Shown piece by piece: positions 1-6,947 of a stretch of 15,918 nt of DNA (position 1 is the first letter of the stretch; each line of letters starts with the position of its first letter). Both the position numbers and the translations under genes were made by a program. The DNA is taken from contig CANCOY010000084.1 in assembly GCA_947379865.1 (NCBI GenBank), forward strand, positions 1-15,918, written 5' to 3'. This DNA comes from Acetobacteraceae bacterium (GTDB lineage: Bacteria; Pseudomonadota; Alphaproteobacteria; Zavarziniales; Zavarziniaceae). The notes under the pieces are model-generated. The model had not been told where the DNA came from and made no database searches. It saw only the letters and a list, made by a program, of their open reading frames with translations.

Positions 1-53
1 CGCACCCCGCCCGAACCGGCGCCAATGACAAAGAGATCATAATCATGAGCCAT
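1..53 (-). CDS. gor: Glutathione-disulfide reductase, N-terminal fragment (cut by window edge)
   Basis: The 17 complete codons read MAHDYDLFVIGAGSGGV, with the next codon cut by the window edge. This is the FAD-binding start (GxGSGG Rossmann loop) of pyridine nucleotide-disulfide oxidoreductases, and the DYDLFVIGxGSGGVR form is characteristic of glutathione reductase. The family reduces oxidised glutathione with NADPH in the cytoplasm. An AGGA ribosome-binding sequence lies about 9 nt before the ATG. The gene lies 46 nt downstream of gabD on the same strand, so co-transcription is plausible. The redox-active CxxxxC and the rest of the enzyme are outside the window, so a related flavoprotein cannot be fully excluded. 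Confidence 0.75.
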   Translation of the reverse strand, partial: MAHDYDLFVIGAGSGGV

Positions 54-99
54 GGCGGAGTTCCTGGGTTGGGTGCGCGACGGATTTACGGAGACAGCG

Positions 100-1551
100 T
101 CAGACGCCGCCCATGCAGAGGTATTTGATTTCGACAAAGTCATCGAGGCCGTATTTCGAGCCTTCGCGGCCGATGCCGGATTCCTTGACCCCACCAAAGG
201 GCGCCACTTCGGTGGAGATGATGCCGGTGTTGATGCCGACAATACCGGTCTCCAGCGCCTCCGCCACCCGCCAGACACGGCCGATATCGCGGGCATAGAA
301 ATAGGCCGCGAGGCCAAATTCCGTTGCATTGGCCATCTGCACCGCCTCGGCCTCGGTCTTGAAGCGGAAGAGGGGGGCGACGGGGCCGAAAGTCTCCTCG
401 CGGGCCACCATCATCGACGTGGTCACATCGGCAAGAATGGTGGGCTCAAAGAAGGTCTGGCCCAGGGCATGGCGCTTGCCACCGGCGATCAGGCGGGCAC
501 CCTTGCCGAGCGCGTCGGCGATGTGTTCCTCGACCTTCTCGACGGCGGCCATGTCGATCAGCGGCCCCTGCCCGACGCCGTCTTCCAGGCCATTGCCAAC
601 CTTCAGCTTGGCCACCGCCACCTGCAGCTTGGCGACAAAGGCATCATAGACGCTGTCCTGCACGATCAGGCGATTGGCGCAGACGCAGGTCTGGCCGGTA
701 TTGCGATACTTCGAGGCGATGGCGCCCTCGACGGCCGCGTCAAGGTCAGCATCATCAAAGACGATGAAGGGGGCATTGCCGCCCAGTTCCAGGCTGACCT
801 TCTTCACCGTGTCGGCGCACTGGCGCATCAACAGCTTGCCGATTTCGGTGGAGCCGGTGAAGGTCACCTTGCGCACCACGGGGTTCGACGTCATCTCAGC
901 CCCGATGGCGGAGGCCGAGCCGGTGATGACGCTGAAAATACCCTTTGGCACGCCCGCGCGTACGGCCAGTTCGGCGAGCGCCAGGGCCGAGAACGGGGTC
1001 TGGCTGGCGGGCTTCAGCACAATGGGGCAGCCGGCGGCGAGCGCCGGACCCATCTTGCGGGTGATCATGGCCGACGGGAAATTCCACGGCGTGATGGCCG
1101 CCACCACGCCGATCGGCTCCTTGAGGACCACGATCCGCTTGTCGGCCTGGTGGCCGGGGATGGTGTCGCCATAGAGGCGCTTGGCCTCCTCACCGAACCA
1201 CTCCAGGAACGAGGCCGCATAGGCAACCTCGCCCTTGGCCTCGGCCAGGGGCTTGCCCTGTTCGCTGGTCATGATCAGGGCGAGATCGTCTTGGTGGGCC
1301 ATCATCAGGTCGGCAAAGCGGCGCAGGATCTGGGCGCGCTCCTTGGCGGTCCTGGCGCGCCATGGGCCCCAGGCGGCCTCGGCAGCGGCAATGGCACGGC
1401 GGGTCTCGGCGGTACCCATCTTCGGCACGCGGCCCAGAACCTGGCCGGTGGCCGGGTTCGTCACATCGATGGTGGCGCCGTCATCGGCACCGGTCCAGGC
1501 CCCGTCCACAAAAGCCTGCTGGCGGAACAGGGCACCATCCTTGAGCTGCAT
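100..1551 (-). CDS. gabD: Succinate-semialdehyde dehydrogenase (NADP+)
   Basis: The product is an aldehyde dehydrogenase of 483 aa that oxidises succinate semialdehyde to succinate, the last step of GABA catabolism, in the cytoplasm. It closely resembles E. coli GabD from memory, including N-terminal LFRQQ, the YGDTIPGHQADKR segment and GGVKESGIGREGSKYG near the C-terminus. Visible catalytic features are TPWNFP with Asn157, cofactor-site Lys180 in LKPAS, general base Glu255 in LELGG and nucleophile Cys289 in GQTCVCANR. I chose the ATG at 1551 over the in-frame ATG at 1563: a GGAGG lies 5 nt before it, and the protein then begins MQLKDGALFRQQ, as in known GabD proteins. The gene follows glmS on the same strand after 120 nt and precedes gor. 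No GABA transaminase is nearby. Confidence 0.93.
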   Translation of the reverse strand: MQLKDGALFRQQAFVDGAWTGADDGATIDVTNPATGQVLGRVPKMGTAETRRAIAAAEAAWGPWRARTAKERAQILRRFADLMMAHQDDLALIMTSEQGKPLAEAKGEVAYAASFLEWFGEEAKRLYGDTIPGHQADKRIVVLKEPIGVVAAITPWNFPSAMITRKMGPALAAGCPIVLKPASQTPFSALALAELAVRAGVPKGIFSVITGSASAIGAEMTSNPVVRKVTFTGSTEIGKLLMRQCADTVKKVSLELGGNAPFIVFDDADLDAAVEGAIASKYRNTGQTCVCANRLIVQDSVYDAFVAKLQVAVAKLKVGNGLEDGVGQGPLIDMAAVEKVEEHIADALGKGARLIAGGKRHALGQTFFEPTILADVTTSMMVAREETFGPVAPLFRFKTEAEAVQMANATEFGLAAYFYARDIGRVWRVAEALETGIVGINTGIISTEVAPFGGVKESGIGREGSKYGLDDFVEIKYLCMGGV

Positions 1552-1576
1552 CGCATCCTCCATCGCATGAGGCCCC

Positions 1577-1605
1577 TATATTCCCCGCCGCCGCGCCGCT
1601 GGCAA
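1577..1605 (-). promoter_or_regulatory. Weak candidate promoter for gabD
   Basis: On the minus strand a TTGCCA (plus 1600-1605) is followed after 17 nt by AATATA (plus 1577-1582), about 25 nt upstream of the preferred gabD ATG. The -35 match is fair and the -10 match poor. This is the only promoter-like pair I see in the 120-nt gap between glmS and gabD. Read-through from glmUS is an alternative. Confidence 0.25.
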
Positions 1606-1671
1606 GCGAGAGGAAGGCGGCTGCCTGCGCTTTTGGATCGTGAGCAGAGCTTACAGCCTCGGGCGCCGGGC

Positions 1672-3495
1672 CTATTCCACCGTCACGGACTTGGCGAGGT
1701 TGCGGGGCTGGTCCACGTCCGTGCCTTTGAGAACAGCCGTGTGATAGGCGATCAGCTGCACCGGCACCGCATAGAGGATGGGGGCAACAAACGGGTCAAC
1801 GGCGGGAAGGGTTACGGTCTCGACCGCACTCTCGTGCTCGGCGGCAATGCCGGCCGCATCCGACAGCAGGATCACCTGCCCACCCCGCGCCACCGCCTCC
1901 TGCATGTTGGAGACGATCTTTTCGAACAATGGCCCTGGCGGCGCAATGCAGATCACCGGCACCTGCTCGTCAATCAGGGCGATGGGGCCGTGTTTGAGTT
2001 CGCCTGCCGCATAGCCCTCGGCATGGATATAGGAGATTTCCTTGAGCTTCAGGGCACCTTCCAACGCCAGCGGATAGGTTGAGCCGCGGCCGATGTAGAG
2101 CACGTCCCGCGCCTTTGCGAGGCCGGCGCACACGTCCGCAATCGCCTCCTCCCCCCGCAACACTTCCGCCACCCGGGCCGGGAGTTCGATCAGCGCCTTC
2201 ACGGCCTGCTGTATTTCGGCTTCCGCCAGCGCGCCGCGCGCCCGGGCCATCGCGAGGGCAAAACAGGCCAGCACCACCAATTGCGCCGTGAACGCCTTGG
2301 TTGAGGCCACACCAATCTCGGGGCCGGCATGGGTTGGCAGCACGGCGTCGCTTTCGCGCGCGATGGTGCTCTCCGGCACGTTCACCACAGAAATGATGTA
2401 CTGCCCCTGTGAACGGGCATAGCGCAGGGCGGCCAGGGTATCCGCCGTCTCGCCAGACTGGCTGACGAAGATCGCCAGGCCACGCTTGGGCATCGGCGGC
2501 TCGCGATAGCGGAACTCCGAGCCGATATCCACTTCCACCGGCACCCGCGCCAGCTGCTCCAGCCAGAACTTGGCCACGAGGCCCGCAAGGCAGGCGGTGC
2601 CGCAGGCCACGATGGTAATGCGTTCGATTTCAGCCAGATCCACACCCAGTGCCGGCAGAGAGGGCATCAGGGCAAGCGGGTCAATGTAAGAGGCCAGGGT
2701 ATAGGAAATCGTCTGGGGCTGCTCGTGGATTTCCTTCAGCATGAAATGCCGATGGTTACCCTTGTCCACCAGGCCAGCGGCAGGGCTGAGGGGCTTTGCG
2801 GCGCGCTTCACCACGGCGTCGGTCTCGTCGTGGAACACGGCGCTGCTGCGCGTCAGCTCAACCCAGTCGCCCTCTTCCAGATAGGTGATGCGGCTGGCAA
2901 AGGGGGCCAGCGCCAAGGCGTCCGAGCCCAGATACATCTCGCCATCGCCCCAGCCCACCGCCAGCGGGCTGCCGCGCCGCGCCCCGATCAGCAGGTCATC
3001 CTCGCCACGAAAGATGAAGGCCAGCGCAAAGGCGCCCTTCAACCGCTTCAGGCCTGCCGCCACCGCAGCGCGGGGGGCAAGGCCCTGGCGCAGCAGGTCA
3101 GCCACAAGATGGGCGATGGTCTCGGTATCGGTTTCCGACGTGAAGACATGGCCTGCGGCGGTCAGCTCCGCCCGCAGCTCACGGAAATTCTCGATGATGC
3201 CGTTGTGCACCACCGCCACTTCAGGCGCTGCATGGGGATGGGCGTTGCTCTCTGTCGGCTTGCCATGGGTGGCCCAGCGGGTATGTCCGATGCCCAGGGT
3301 ACCGCCCACAGGCTCGCGCCCCAGCAGATCGGTGAGACTGGAAAGCTTGCCCGCCGCCCGGCGGCGCTCGATGTCGCCATCGACCAGGGTGGCGATACCG
3401 GCCGAATCATAGCCCCGGTATTCCAGCCGCCGCAGCCCCTCCACCAGACGGGGGGCGACGGGCGTCTTGCCGATGATACCAACAATGCCGCACAT
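1672..3495 (-). CDS. glmS: Glutamine--fructose-6-phosphate aminotransferase (isomerizing)
   Basis: The 607-aa product has the usual length of GlmS, which makes glucosamine-6-phosphate from fructose-6-phosphate and glutamine, the first step toward UDP-GlcNAc for peptidoglycan and lipopolysaccharide. The protein starts MCGIVGIIG, so Cys2 becomes the N-terminal nucleophile of the class II glutaminase domain; GHTRWATHG and HNGIIEN follow. Two SIS sugar-isomerase domains come next, with SQSGETADT and STKAFTAQ in the first. The C-terminus is the classical DQPRNLAKSVTVE tail. The ATG lies 4 nt after the glmU stop, and an AGGGAG that overlaps that stop serves as ribosome-binding site, so translation is probably coupled to glmU. 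Confidence 0.97.
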   Translation of the reverse strand: MCGIVGIIGKTPVAPRLVEGLRRLEYRGYDSAGIATLVDGDIERRRAAGKLSSLTDLLGREPVGGTLGIGHTRWATHGKPTESNAHPHAAPEVAVVHNGIIENFRELRAELTAAGHVFTSETDTETIAHLVADLLRQGLAPRAAVAAGLKRLKGAFALAFIFRGEDDLLIGARRGSPLAVGWGDGEMYLGSDALALAPFASRITYLEEGDWVELTRSSAVFHDETDAVVKRAAKPLSPAAGLVDKGNHRHFMLKEIHEQPQTISYTLASYIDPLALMPSLPALGVDLAEIERITIVACGTACLAGLVAKFWLEQLARVPVEVDIGSEFRYREPPMPKRGLAIFVSQSGETADTLAALRYARSQGQYIISVVNVPESTIARESDAVLPTHAGPEIGVASTKAFTAQLVVLACFALAMARARGALAEAEIQQAVKALIELPARVAEVLRGEEAIADVCAGLAKARDVLYIGRGSTYPLALEGALKLKEISYIHAEGYAAGELKHGPIALIDEQVPVICIAPPGPLFEKIVSNMQEAVARGGQVILLSDAAGIAAEHESAVETVTLPAVDPFVAPILYAVPVQLIAYHTAVLKGTDVDQPRNLAKSVTVE

Positions 3496-3499
3496 GCCC

Positions 3500-4867
3500 C
3501 TACTCCCTGGCCTTGGCCGCTTTCAACCGCGCCTTGGCAGCGCGGAAGCGCGCCGCCCAACCGGGCTTTTCCACATGGTCGCCGCGCGTCACCGCCAGGG
3601 CATCCGCCGCCACATCCCGCGCCACCACCGAACCGGCGCCGATGATCGCCCCATCCCCCACCGACACGGGTGCCACAAGCGCCGTGTTGGAGCCGATGAA
3701 GGCGCCAGCGCCAATCCGCGTCAGGTGCTTGTCGAAGCCGTCGTAATTGCAGGTGATGGTGCCCGCCCCGATATTCGCCTTTGCCCCGACCTCGGCATCA
3801 CCGACATAGCTGAGGTGATTGACCTTGGCGCCAGGCCCGATGCTGGCCTTCTTGATCTCAACGAAATTGCCGATGTGGGCGTCCTGCCCGATCTCGGCCC
3901 CTGGCCGCAGGCGGGCAAAGGGGCCGATCACCGCCCCCGACGCCACCTGCGCCCCCTCCAGATGGCAAAAGGCCTTGATCTCCACATCGTCAGCCACCAC
4001 GACGCCGGGGCCAAAGACGACATTGGGGCCAATCACCACATCACGGCCAAGGCGGGTATCCCAAGAGAACTGGACGCTGCCGGGGTCTGTCAGGGTGGCG
4101 CCACCGTCCATGGCGGCCTGGCGCAGGCGCTTTTGCAGCACGGCTTCGGCCACAGCCAGTTCGGCGCGGGAATTGACACCCAGCACCTCGTCCGCATCCC
4201 CCTCCACCATGGCAACGGTGCGGCCCATGGCGCGGGCCAGCGCCACGGCGTCGGTCAGATAGTACTCGCCCTTGGCATTGTCATTGCGGATGCCATCCAG
4301 CAGGTGCGGCAACAATTCAGCGTCAAAGGCCATGGCGCCGGCATTGCACAGGCCAATGGTGCGCTCTTCGGCGGTGGCCTCCCCGAACTCGACAATGCGC
4401 TCCAGATTGCCATCGGAATCCAGAACCAGCCTGCCATAGGCCAAAGGATCCGCCGGGCGGAACCCCAGCACCACAACCCCCGGCCGCTCGGGGGCCGCAA
4501 GGGCCTGGCGCAGGCGCAACAGGGTTTCTGCGGTAATAAGGGGTGTATCGCCAAACAGGACCAGCACCCCGCCCTGTGCCCCTGCCAGATGTGCGCGGGC
4601 CGCCGCAACGGCATGGGCCGTGCCAAGGGCGGGCTCCTGCACGGCCGTCAAGGCCGGGGCAACTTCCGCCGCCACCTGGTCCATGCCGGGGGCCACCACC
4701 ACCACCGCCAACCGGGGCGACAGGGCGGCAGCGGCGTCGAGCACGTGGCGAATCATCGACCGGCCGGCAAGCCGGTGCATCACCTTTGGCTGGCGCGACT
4801 TCATGCGCGTGCCCTGGCCGGCGGCCAGGATCACAAGGGTGGTCGGGGCGGAAACGTCTGGCGTCAT
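3500..4867 (-). CDS. glmU: Bifunctional GlmU: GlcNAc-1-P uridyltransferase / glucosamine-1-P acetyltransferase
   Basis: The 455-aa product catalyses the last two steps of UDP-GlcNAc synthesis in the cytoplasm. The N-terminal nucleotidyltransferase domain (about 1-230) carries LAAGQGTRMKS and PKVMHRLAG near residues 14-35 and the metal-site GDTPLI. The C-terminal domain (about 250-455) is a left-handed beta helix of hexapeptide repeats (VVIGPNVVFGPGVVV, IGAGTITCNYDG) that acetylates glucosamine-1-phosphate. I chose the ATG at 4867: an in-frame TTG at 4987 would add 40 residues unlike the family. No strong Shine-Dalgarno sequence precedes it; a GTG three codons upstream is a minor alternative. 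glmS follows after 4 nt, the conserved glmUS arrangement. A gph-like gene diverges across a 160-nt gap. Confidence 0.96.
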   Translation of the reverse strand: MTPDVSAPTTLVILAAGQGTRMKSRQPKVMHRLAGRSMIRHVLDAAAALSPRLAVVVVAPGMDQVAAEVAPALTAVQEPALGTAHAVAAARAHLAGAQGGVLVLFGDTPLITAETLLRLRQALAAPERPGVVVLGFRPADPLAYGRLVLDSDGNLERIVEFGEATAEERTIGLCNAGAMAFDAELLPHLLDGIRNDNAKGEYYLTDAVALARAMGRTVAMVEGDADEVLGVNSRAELAVAEAVLQKRLRQAAMDGGATLTDPGSVQFSWDTRLGRDVVIGPNVVFGPGVVVADDVEIKAFCHLEGAQVASGAVIGPFARLRPGAEIGQDAHIGNFVEIKKASIGPGAKVNHLSYVGDAEVGAKANIGAGTITCNYDGFDKHLTRIGAGAFIGSNTALVAPVSVGDGAIIGAGSVVARDVAADALAVTRGDHVEKPGWAARFRAAKARLKAAKARE

Positions 4868-5027
4868 CGCGAACACATAGGGGGCCTGAGAGGGGCGGAG
4901 ACTGCCACGGGCGGGCCTCCCGCGACAGTCACGTAATGTTTCAGTAGGGAATTTGCCCGCCTCACACGCGCCGGGGCACGGCGCCAAGACCCTTGCCGAT
5001 GGCGCCCCAAGGCGGCATCAAGGGGGC
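4868..5027. promoter_or_regulatory. Divergent intergenic region between glmU and gph-like gene
   Basis: This 160-nt stretch separates the divergent starts of glmU (minus) and the HAD phosphatase (plus), so it should hold promoters for both. It includes a relatively AT-rich segment around 4930-4955 within otherwise GC-rich sequence. I could not pick convincing -35/-10 pairs. No riboswitch-like fold was recognised; the glmS ribozyme is not expected here and was not seen. Confidence 0.4.
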
Positions 5028-5714
5028 ATGCCTCTGCCCATTGCGCCGCCGCTTCCCTCCCATGTGGTCTTCGACCTCGACGGGACCCTTGTTGATACCG
5101 CCCCAGACCTTGCCGGGGCGCTCAACCACACCCTGGCCCATGCTGGCCGGCCGCCGGTTTCGGTCGACGAGGTCCGCCATATGGTGGGTCTGGGCGCCGC
5201 ACGCCTGATCGAGCGGGGCATGGAAGCCACGGGCGGCCTGCCCGATGCCGCCGGCCGCGCCGCCCTGCTGCAGGTCTTTCTGGCGCACTATGGCCGCAAT
5301 CTGTCGGTGGAAAGCCGGCCCTTTCCCAATGCGGTCGCCACACTCGAAGTGCTGGCCGCAGCGGGCGTCAGCCTTGCGGTGTGCACCAACAAGCCAGAGG
5401 CCATGGCCCGCAGCCTGCTGGCCGACCTTGAACTGGATCGCCTGCTGCCAGTGATCCTGGGGGGCGACAGCCTGCCCGTGAAAAAGCCCGATGCGGCCCA
5501 TCTGCTGACCACGCTTGAGCGCATGGGTGGCCTGCGCACCAGCGCCGTGATGGTGGGCGACAGCGAGACCGACCTTGCCGCCGCCCGCAATGCCGGCGTG
5601 CCCGCCGTGCTTGTCAGCTTTGGCTATACGGTGATCCCGGCGGTCGATCTGGGCGCCGATGCCGTGATCGATGACTTCGCCGATCTCATCAAGGTTCTGG
5701 CCCGATTCGCCTGA
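5028..5714 (+). CDS. gph: HAD-family phosphatase, probable phosphoglycolate phosphatase
   Basis: The 228-aa product is a haloacid dehalogenase-type phosphatase of the Gph/PGP group. Motif I is FDLDGTLVDT with nucleophile Asp16 and acid Asp18. A helical cap follows, then motif II in VCTNKPE, the motif III lysine in VKKPD, and motif IV in MVGDSETDLAAARNAG. Gph hydrolyses 2-phosphoglycolate formed by DNA repair and oxygenase side reactions. Substrate assignment within this group from sequence alone is uncertain, since several sugar phosphatases share these motifs. I chose the ATG at 5028, preceded by AAGGGGG and leaving a normal-length N-terminus; an upstream TTG at 4953 would add 25 residues without family character. 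It diverges from glmU, and the tRNA-Val gene follows. Confidence 0.85.
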   Translation: MPLPIAPPLPSHVVFDLDGTLVDTAPDLAGALNHTLAHAGRPPVSVDEVRHMVGLGAARLIERGMEATGGLPDAAGRAALLQVFLAHYGRNLSVESRPFPNAVATLEVLAAAGVSLAVCTNKPEAMARSLLADLELDRLLPVILGGDSLPVKKPDAAHLLTTLERMGGLRTSAVMVGDSETDLAAARNAGVPAVLVSFGYTVIPAVDLGADAVIDDFADLIKVLARFA

Positions 5715-5730
5715 GGCTGCCACCCGGCGC

Positions 5731-5758
5731 TTGACGCCGCCCGCCTCACCCCTTAAGT
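5731..5758 (+). promoter_or_regulatory. Candidate promoter of tRNA-Val
   Basis: TTGACG at 5731-5736 and TTAAGT at 5753-5758 are separated by 16 nt and lie about 37 nt upstream of the tRNA. The CTTGAC -35 form is typical of strong alphaproteobacterial housekeeping promoters. The -10 match is only moderate. The promoter would begin just after the phosphatase stop codon. Confidence 0.45.
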
Positions 5759-5794
5759 GGTGCCCTCCGGCGACAACACGTCGCCGCAAGGTCC

Positions 5795-5869
5795 GGACGG
5801 TTAGCTCAGCGGTAGAGCATCGCCTTCACACGGCGGGGGCCGTAGGTTCGATCCCTACACCGTCCACCA
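5795..5869 (+). tRNA. tRNA-Val (anticodon CAC)
   Basis: All arms of a 75-nt tRNA can be drawn. The 7-bp acceptor stem is 5795-5801 with 5859-5865. The D arm starts at GCTCAGCGG. The anticodon stem is 5820-5824 with 5832-5836, closing a TTCACAC loop whose anticodon CAC (5827-5829) reads GUG valine codons. The variable loop has 5 nt. The T stem GTAGG/CCTAC closes loop TTCGATC. The discriminator is A5866 and CCA is encoded at 5867-5869. One T-G wobble pair closes the anticodon stem. Confidence 0.96.
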
Positions 5870-6167
5870 GCCTTCAGGGCGCCACCCTCCAGAGCCCGGT
5901 ATTCTGGCACATGCGCCCAAAATCCTCCCCCACTCTGGTATCGAAACGGCAGCCCGGGGCGCAAGCGCATCGGGTCTAGGACTTTAATGCAATGGAAGCG
6001 GCCGCCTGAGGCTGCAATTTTTCCGCATGAAAGGTTGGCGGGGCAACGTGACAGTTGCAGCGCCTCTTCCGAGCCATCCTGCGGCCCCTGCAGTTTCAGA
6101 CAGAACGTCTGGCCTCAAGGCGCTGCGGAGATCAGGTCGGGGCGAACCAAGCCAAAGGTCGGGCATC
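5870..6167. other. Non-coding stretch between tRNA-Val and small-gene cluster
   Basis: These 298 nt contain no ORF I can support. Short open frames in it lack conserved motifs and consistent ribosome-binding sites. The one clear structure is a hairpin with a T run at 5998-6022 (listed separately). A weak 5-bp inverted repeat, CCAGA/TCTGG, lies near 5890-5908. I searched by eye for a second copy of the tRNA 3' end, which would mark an integrated element, and found none. Confidence 0.5.
5998..6022 (+). terminator. Candidate rho-independent terminator downstream of tRNA-Val
   Basis: GCGGCC (5998-6003) and GGCTGC (6010-6015) form a 6-bp stem including one G-U pair, with loop GCCTGA. AA and five T residues follow (6018-6022). 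It could end the tRNA transcript about 130 nt after the mature end, and it isolates the following small genes from upstream transcription. Confidence 0.5.
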
Positions 6168-6347
6168 ATGAATCACAAAGTTGTGTCGAACCCACCGGAT
6201 CACCTGCTGACCATGCTTGACCACGCTCTGGACGAGGCCAGGCAGGTTGGCCTGCAGGAAGTCTCGTTCATTGTCGAACTTGCCATTGCCGCGACCCTTG
6301 AGGCGGCTGGTGGACTGAAGGGTCGTGGCGGCGCGGCTGCGGCCTGA
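6168..6347 (+). CDS. Small helical protein of unknown family, paralog 1 of 3
   Basis: This 59-aa product is of unknown function. The ATG at 6168 has AAAGG about 9 nt upstream. The reading frame is open further upstream, but similarity to paralog 2 begins exactly at this methionine. Residues 1-49 align without gaps to residues 1-49 of paralog 2 with about 24 identities, including SNP near residue 8, LDH at 17-19, EA at 23-24, EV at 31-32, FI, ELAI at 37-40 and AAGG at 46-49. The sequence is predicted by eye to form two amphipathic helices (about 10-27 and 31-47) with an Ala/Gly-rich tail. There is no signal peptide, no cysteine and no recognisable DNA-binding motif. Conservation between copies supports real coding. 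Confidence 0.75.
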   Translation: MNHKVVSNPPDHLLTMLDHALDEARQVGLQEVSFIVELAIAATLEAAGGLKGRGGAAAA

Positions 6348-6584
6348 TCTCGCGGGATCGCCCATGGCCCGGTCGCAGATTGGCGCAGTCATTTTTTCTG
6401 CTGCCATTCCGACCGGATGGTTCGCGCGATAACCATCCGTTTACCACTTGAATGCTATCCAGCCACATGAACGAGGGGCGATTTTCCCAAAGCGCGGGAT
6501 CGCACCTTAAACGCCGGAAAGAATTTCTGGCTCATGTGCTGGCCGTTGATCGGTCCGCGTGATCAAGGCAAAGGGGCAAGGCCC
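6348..6584. other. Intergenic region between small paralogs 1 and 2
   Basis: These 237 nt are more AT-rich than their surroundings and encode nothing supportable. They hold a T6 run (6392-6397), a perfect 9-bp inverted repeat (6414-6439) and presumably the promoter of paralog 2. The length suggests that paralogs 1 and 2 are separate transcription units, or that a processing or termination site lies between them. No clear -35/-10 pair was identified. Confidence 0.45.
6414..6439. repeat. Perfect 9-bp inverted repeat, hairpin or operator
   Basis: CGGATGGTT (6414-6422) and AACCATCCG (6431-6439) are exact reverse complements, separated by 8 nt (CGCGCGAT). The downstream sequence GTTTACC has only a short T run, so an intrinsic terminator for paralog 1 is possible but weak. 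A dimeric repressor operator ahead of paralog 2 is the other reading. Confidence 0.55.
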
Positions 6585-6773
6585 ATGCGGTCGGAACACA
6601 TTTCCAATCCGGTTGAGGATCTCATCATCCTGCTCGACCATGTGCGGCAGGAAGCCCAGCGCAATGATCTTACCGAAGTTGCCTTCATCATTGAACTGGC
6701 GATCACGGCCGCCATCGACGCGGCAGGCGGTCTGGACGCCAGCGCCCCCGCACTGGTGGGAGCGGCACATTGA
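6585..6773 (+). CDS. Small helical protein of unknown family, paralog 2 of 3
   Basis: This 62-aa product matches paralog 1 over its first 49 residues at about half identity, and matches paralog 3 in the EAQRN-x-L segment and the following helix. The ATG at 6585 has AAGGGGCAAGG just upstream. The layout is SNP at 7-9, a first acidic and hydrophobic helix with LLDHV and QEAQRN, then a second helix FIIELAITAAIDAAGG, then a variable Ala/Pro tail. No cysteine, signal peptide or membrane segment of full length is present. The stop TGA (6771-6773) overlaps by 2 nt the TTG start of paralog 3, indicating translational coupling of copies 2 and 3. Confidence 0.75.
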   Translation: MRSEHISNPVEDLIILLDHVRQEAQRNDLTEVAFIIELAITAAIDAAGGLDASAPALVGAAH

Positions 6774-6789
6774 GCGGCACATTGAGCGG
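6761..6789. repeat. 12-bp tandem duplication at the junction of paralogs 2 and 3
   Basis: The 12-mer AGCGGCACATTG occurs at 6761-6772 and again at 6773-6784, followed by a partial third copy AGCGG. The duplication repeats the TTG start and the TGA triplet, so the third gene has two possible TTG starts 12 nt apart. Only the first (6770) has GGGAG at good spacing. Confidence 0.85.
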
Positions 6790-6946
6790 GGGGCCAAACC
6801 GCGAGGCCCTGACCCGCATGATGGCCTATCTGCGCGAGGAAGCGCAGCGCAATGCCCTGCAGCGGGTCTCCGATCTGCTTGATGCAGCCATCCTGGCCGC
6901 CTCTACCCTGCCGCCTCAGGGCGAGGCGAACTGTCGCCCGAACTGA
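6770..6946 (+). CDS. Small helical protein of unknown family, paralog 3 of 3 (TTG start)
   Basis: The product is a 58-aa protein. It carries EEAQRNALQRV, matching QEAQRNDLTEV of paralog 2, and DAAILAAS, matching ELAITAA, at about 14 identities in 38 aligned positions. Two internal methionines (17 and 18) fall inside the first helix, so an ATG start at 6818 would delete conserved residues. The TTG at 6770 gives a full-length paralog, and GGGAG (6758-6762) lies 7 nt upstream. The C-terminus diverges and includes one cysteine. Its stop is 1 nt from the stop of the dioxygenase gene on the opposite strand (tail to tail). Function is unknown. It is the most divergent of the three and could be decaying. 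Confidence 0.65.
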   Translation: MSGTLSGGPNREALTRMMAYLREEAQRNALQRVSDLLDAAILAASTLPPQGEANCRPN

Positions 6947-6947
6947 C

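Noticed and set aside
52..2082. Long 676-codon open frame on the plus strand
   Set aside because: It runs antisense across gabD and part of glmS, both certain genes. Its translation is rich in His, Gly and Arg with no domain, as expected for the shadow frame of GC-rich coding sequence.
2725..3645. 306-codon plus-strand open frame opposite glmS
   Set aside because: It is a shadow of the GlmS glutaminase half, with a low-complexity proline-rich end.
3467..4936. 489-codon plus-strand open frame opposite glmU
   Set aside because: The minus strand encodes full GlmU with both catalytic domains. The plus-strand translation has no recognisable motif.
6818..6946. ATG start for the third small gene at 6818 or 6821
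   Set aside because: These methionines fall inside the conserved first helix. The upstream TTG with GGGAG restores a length and layout equal to the two paralogs.
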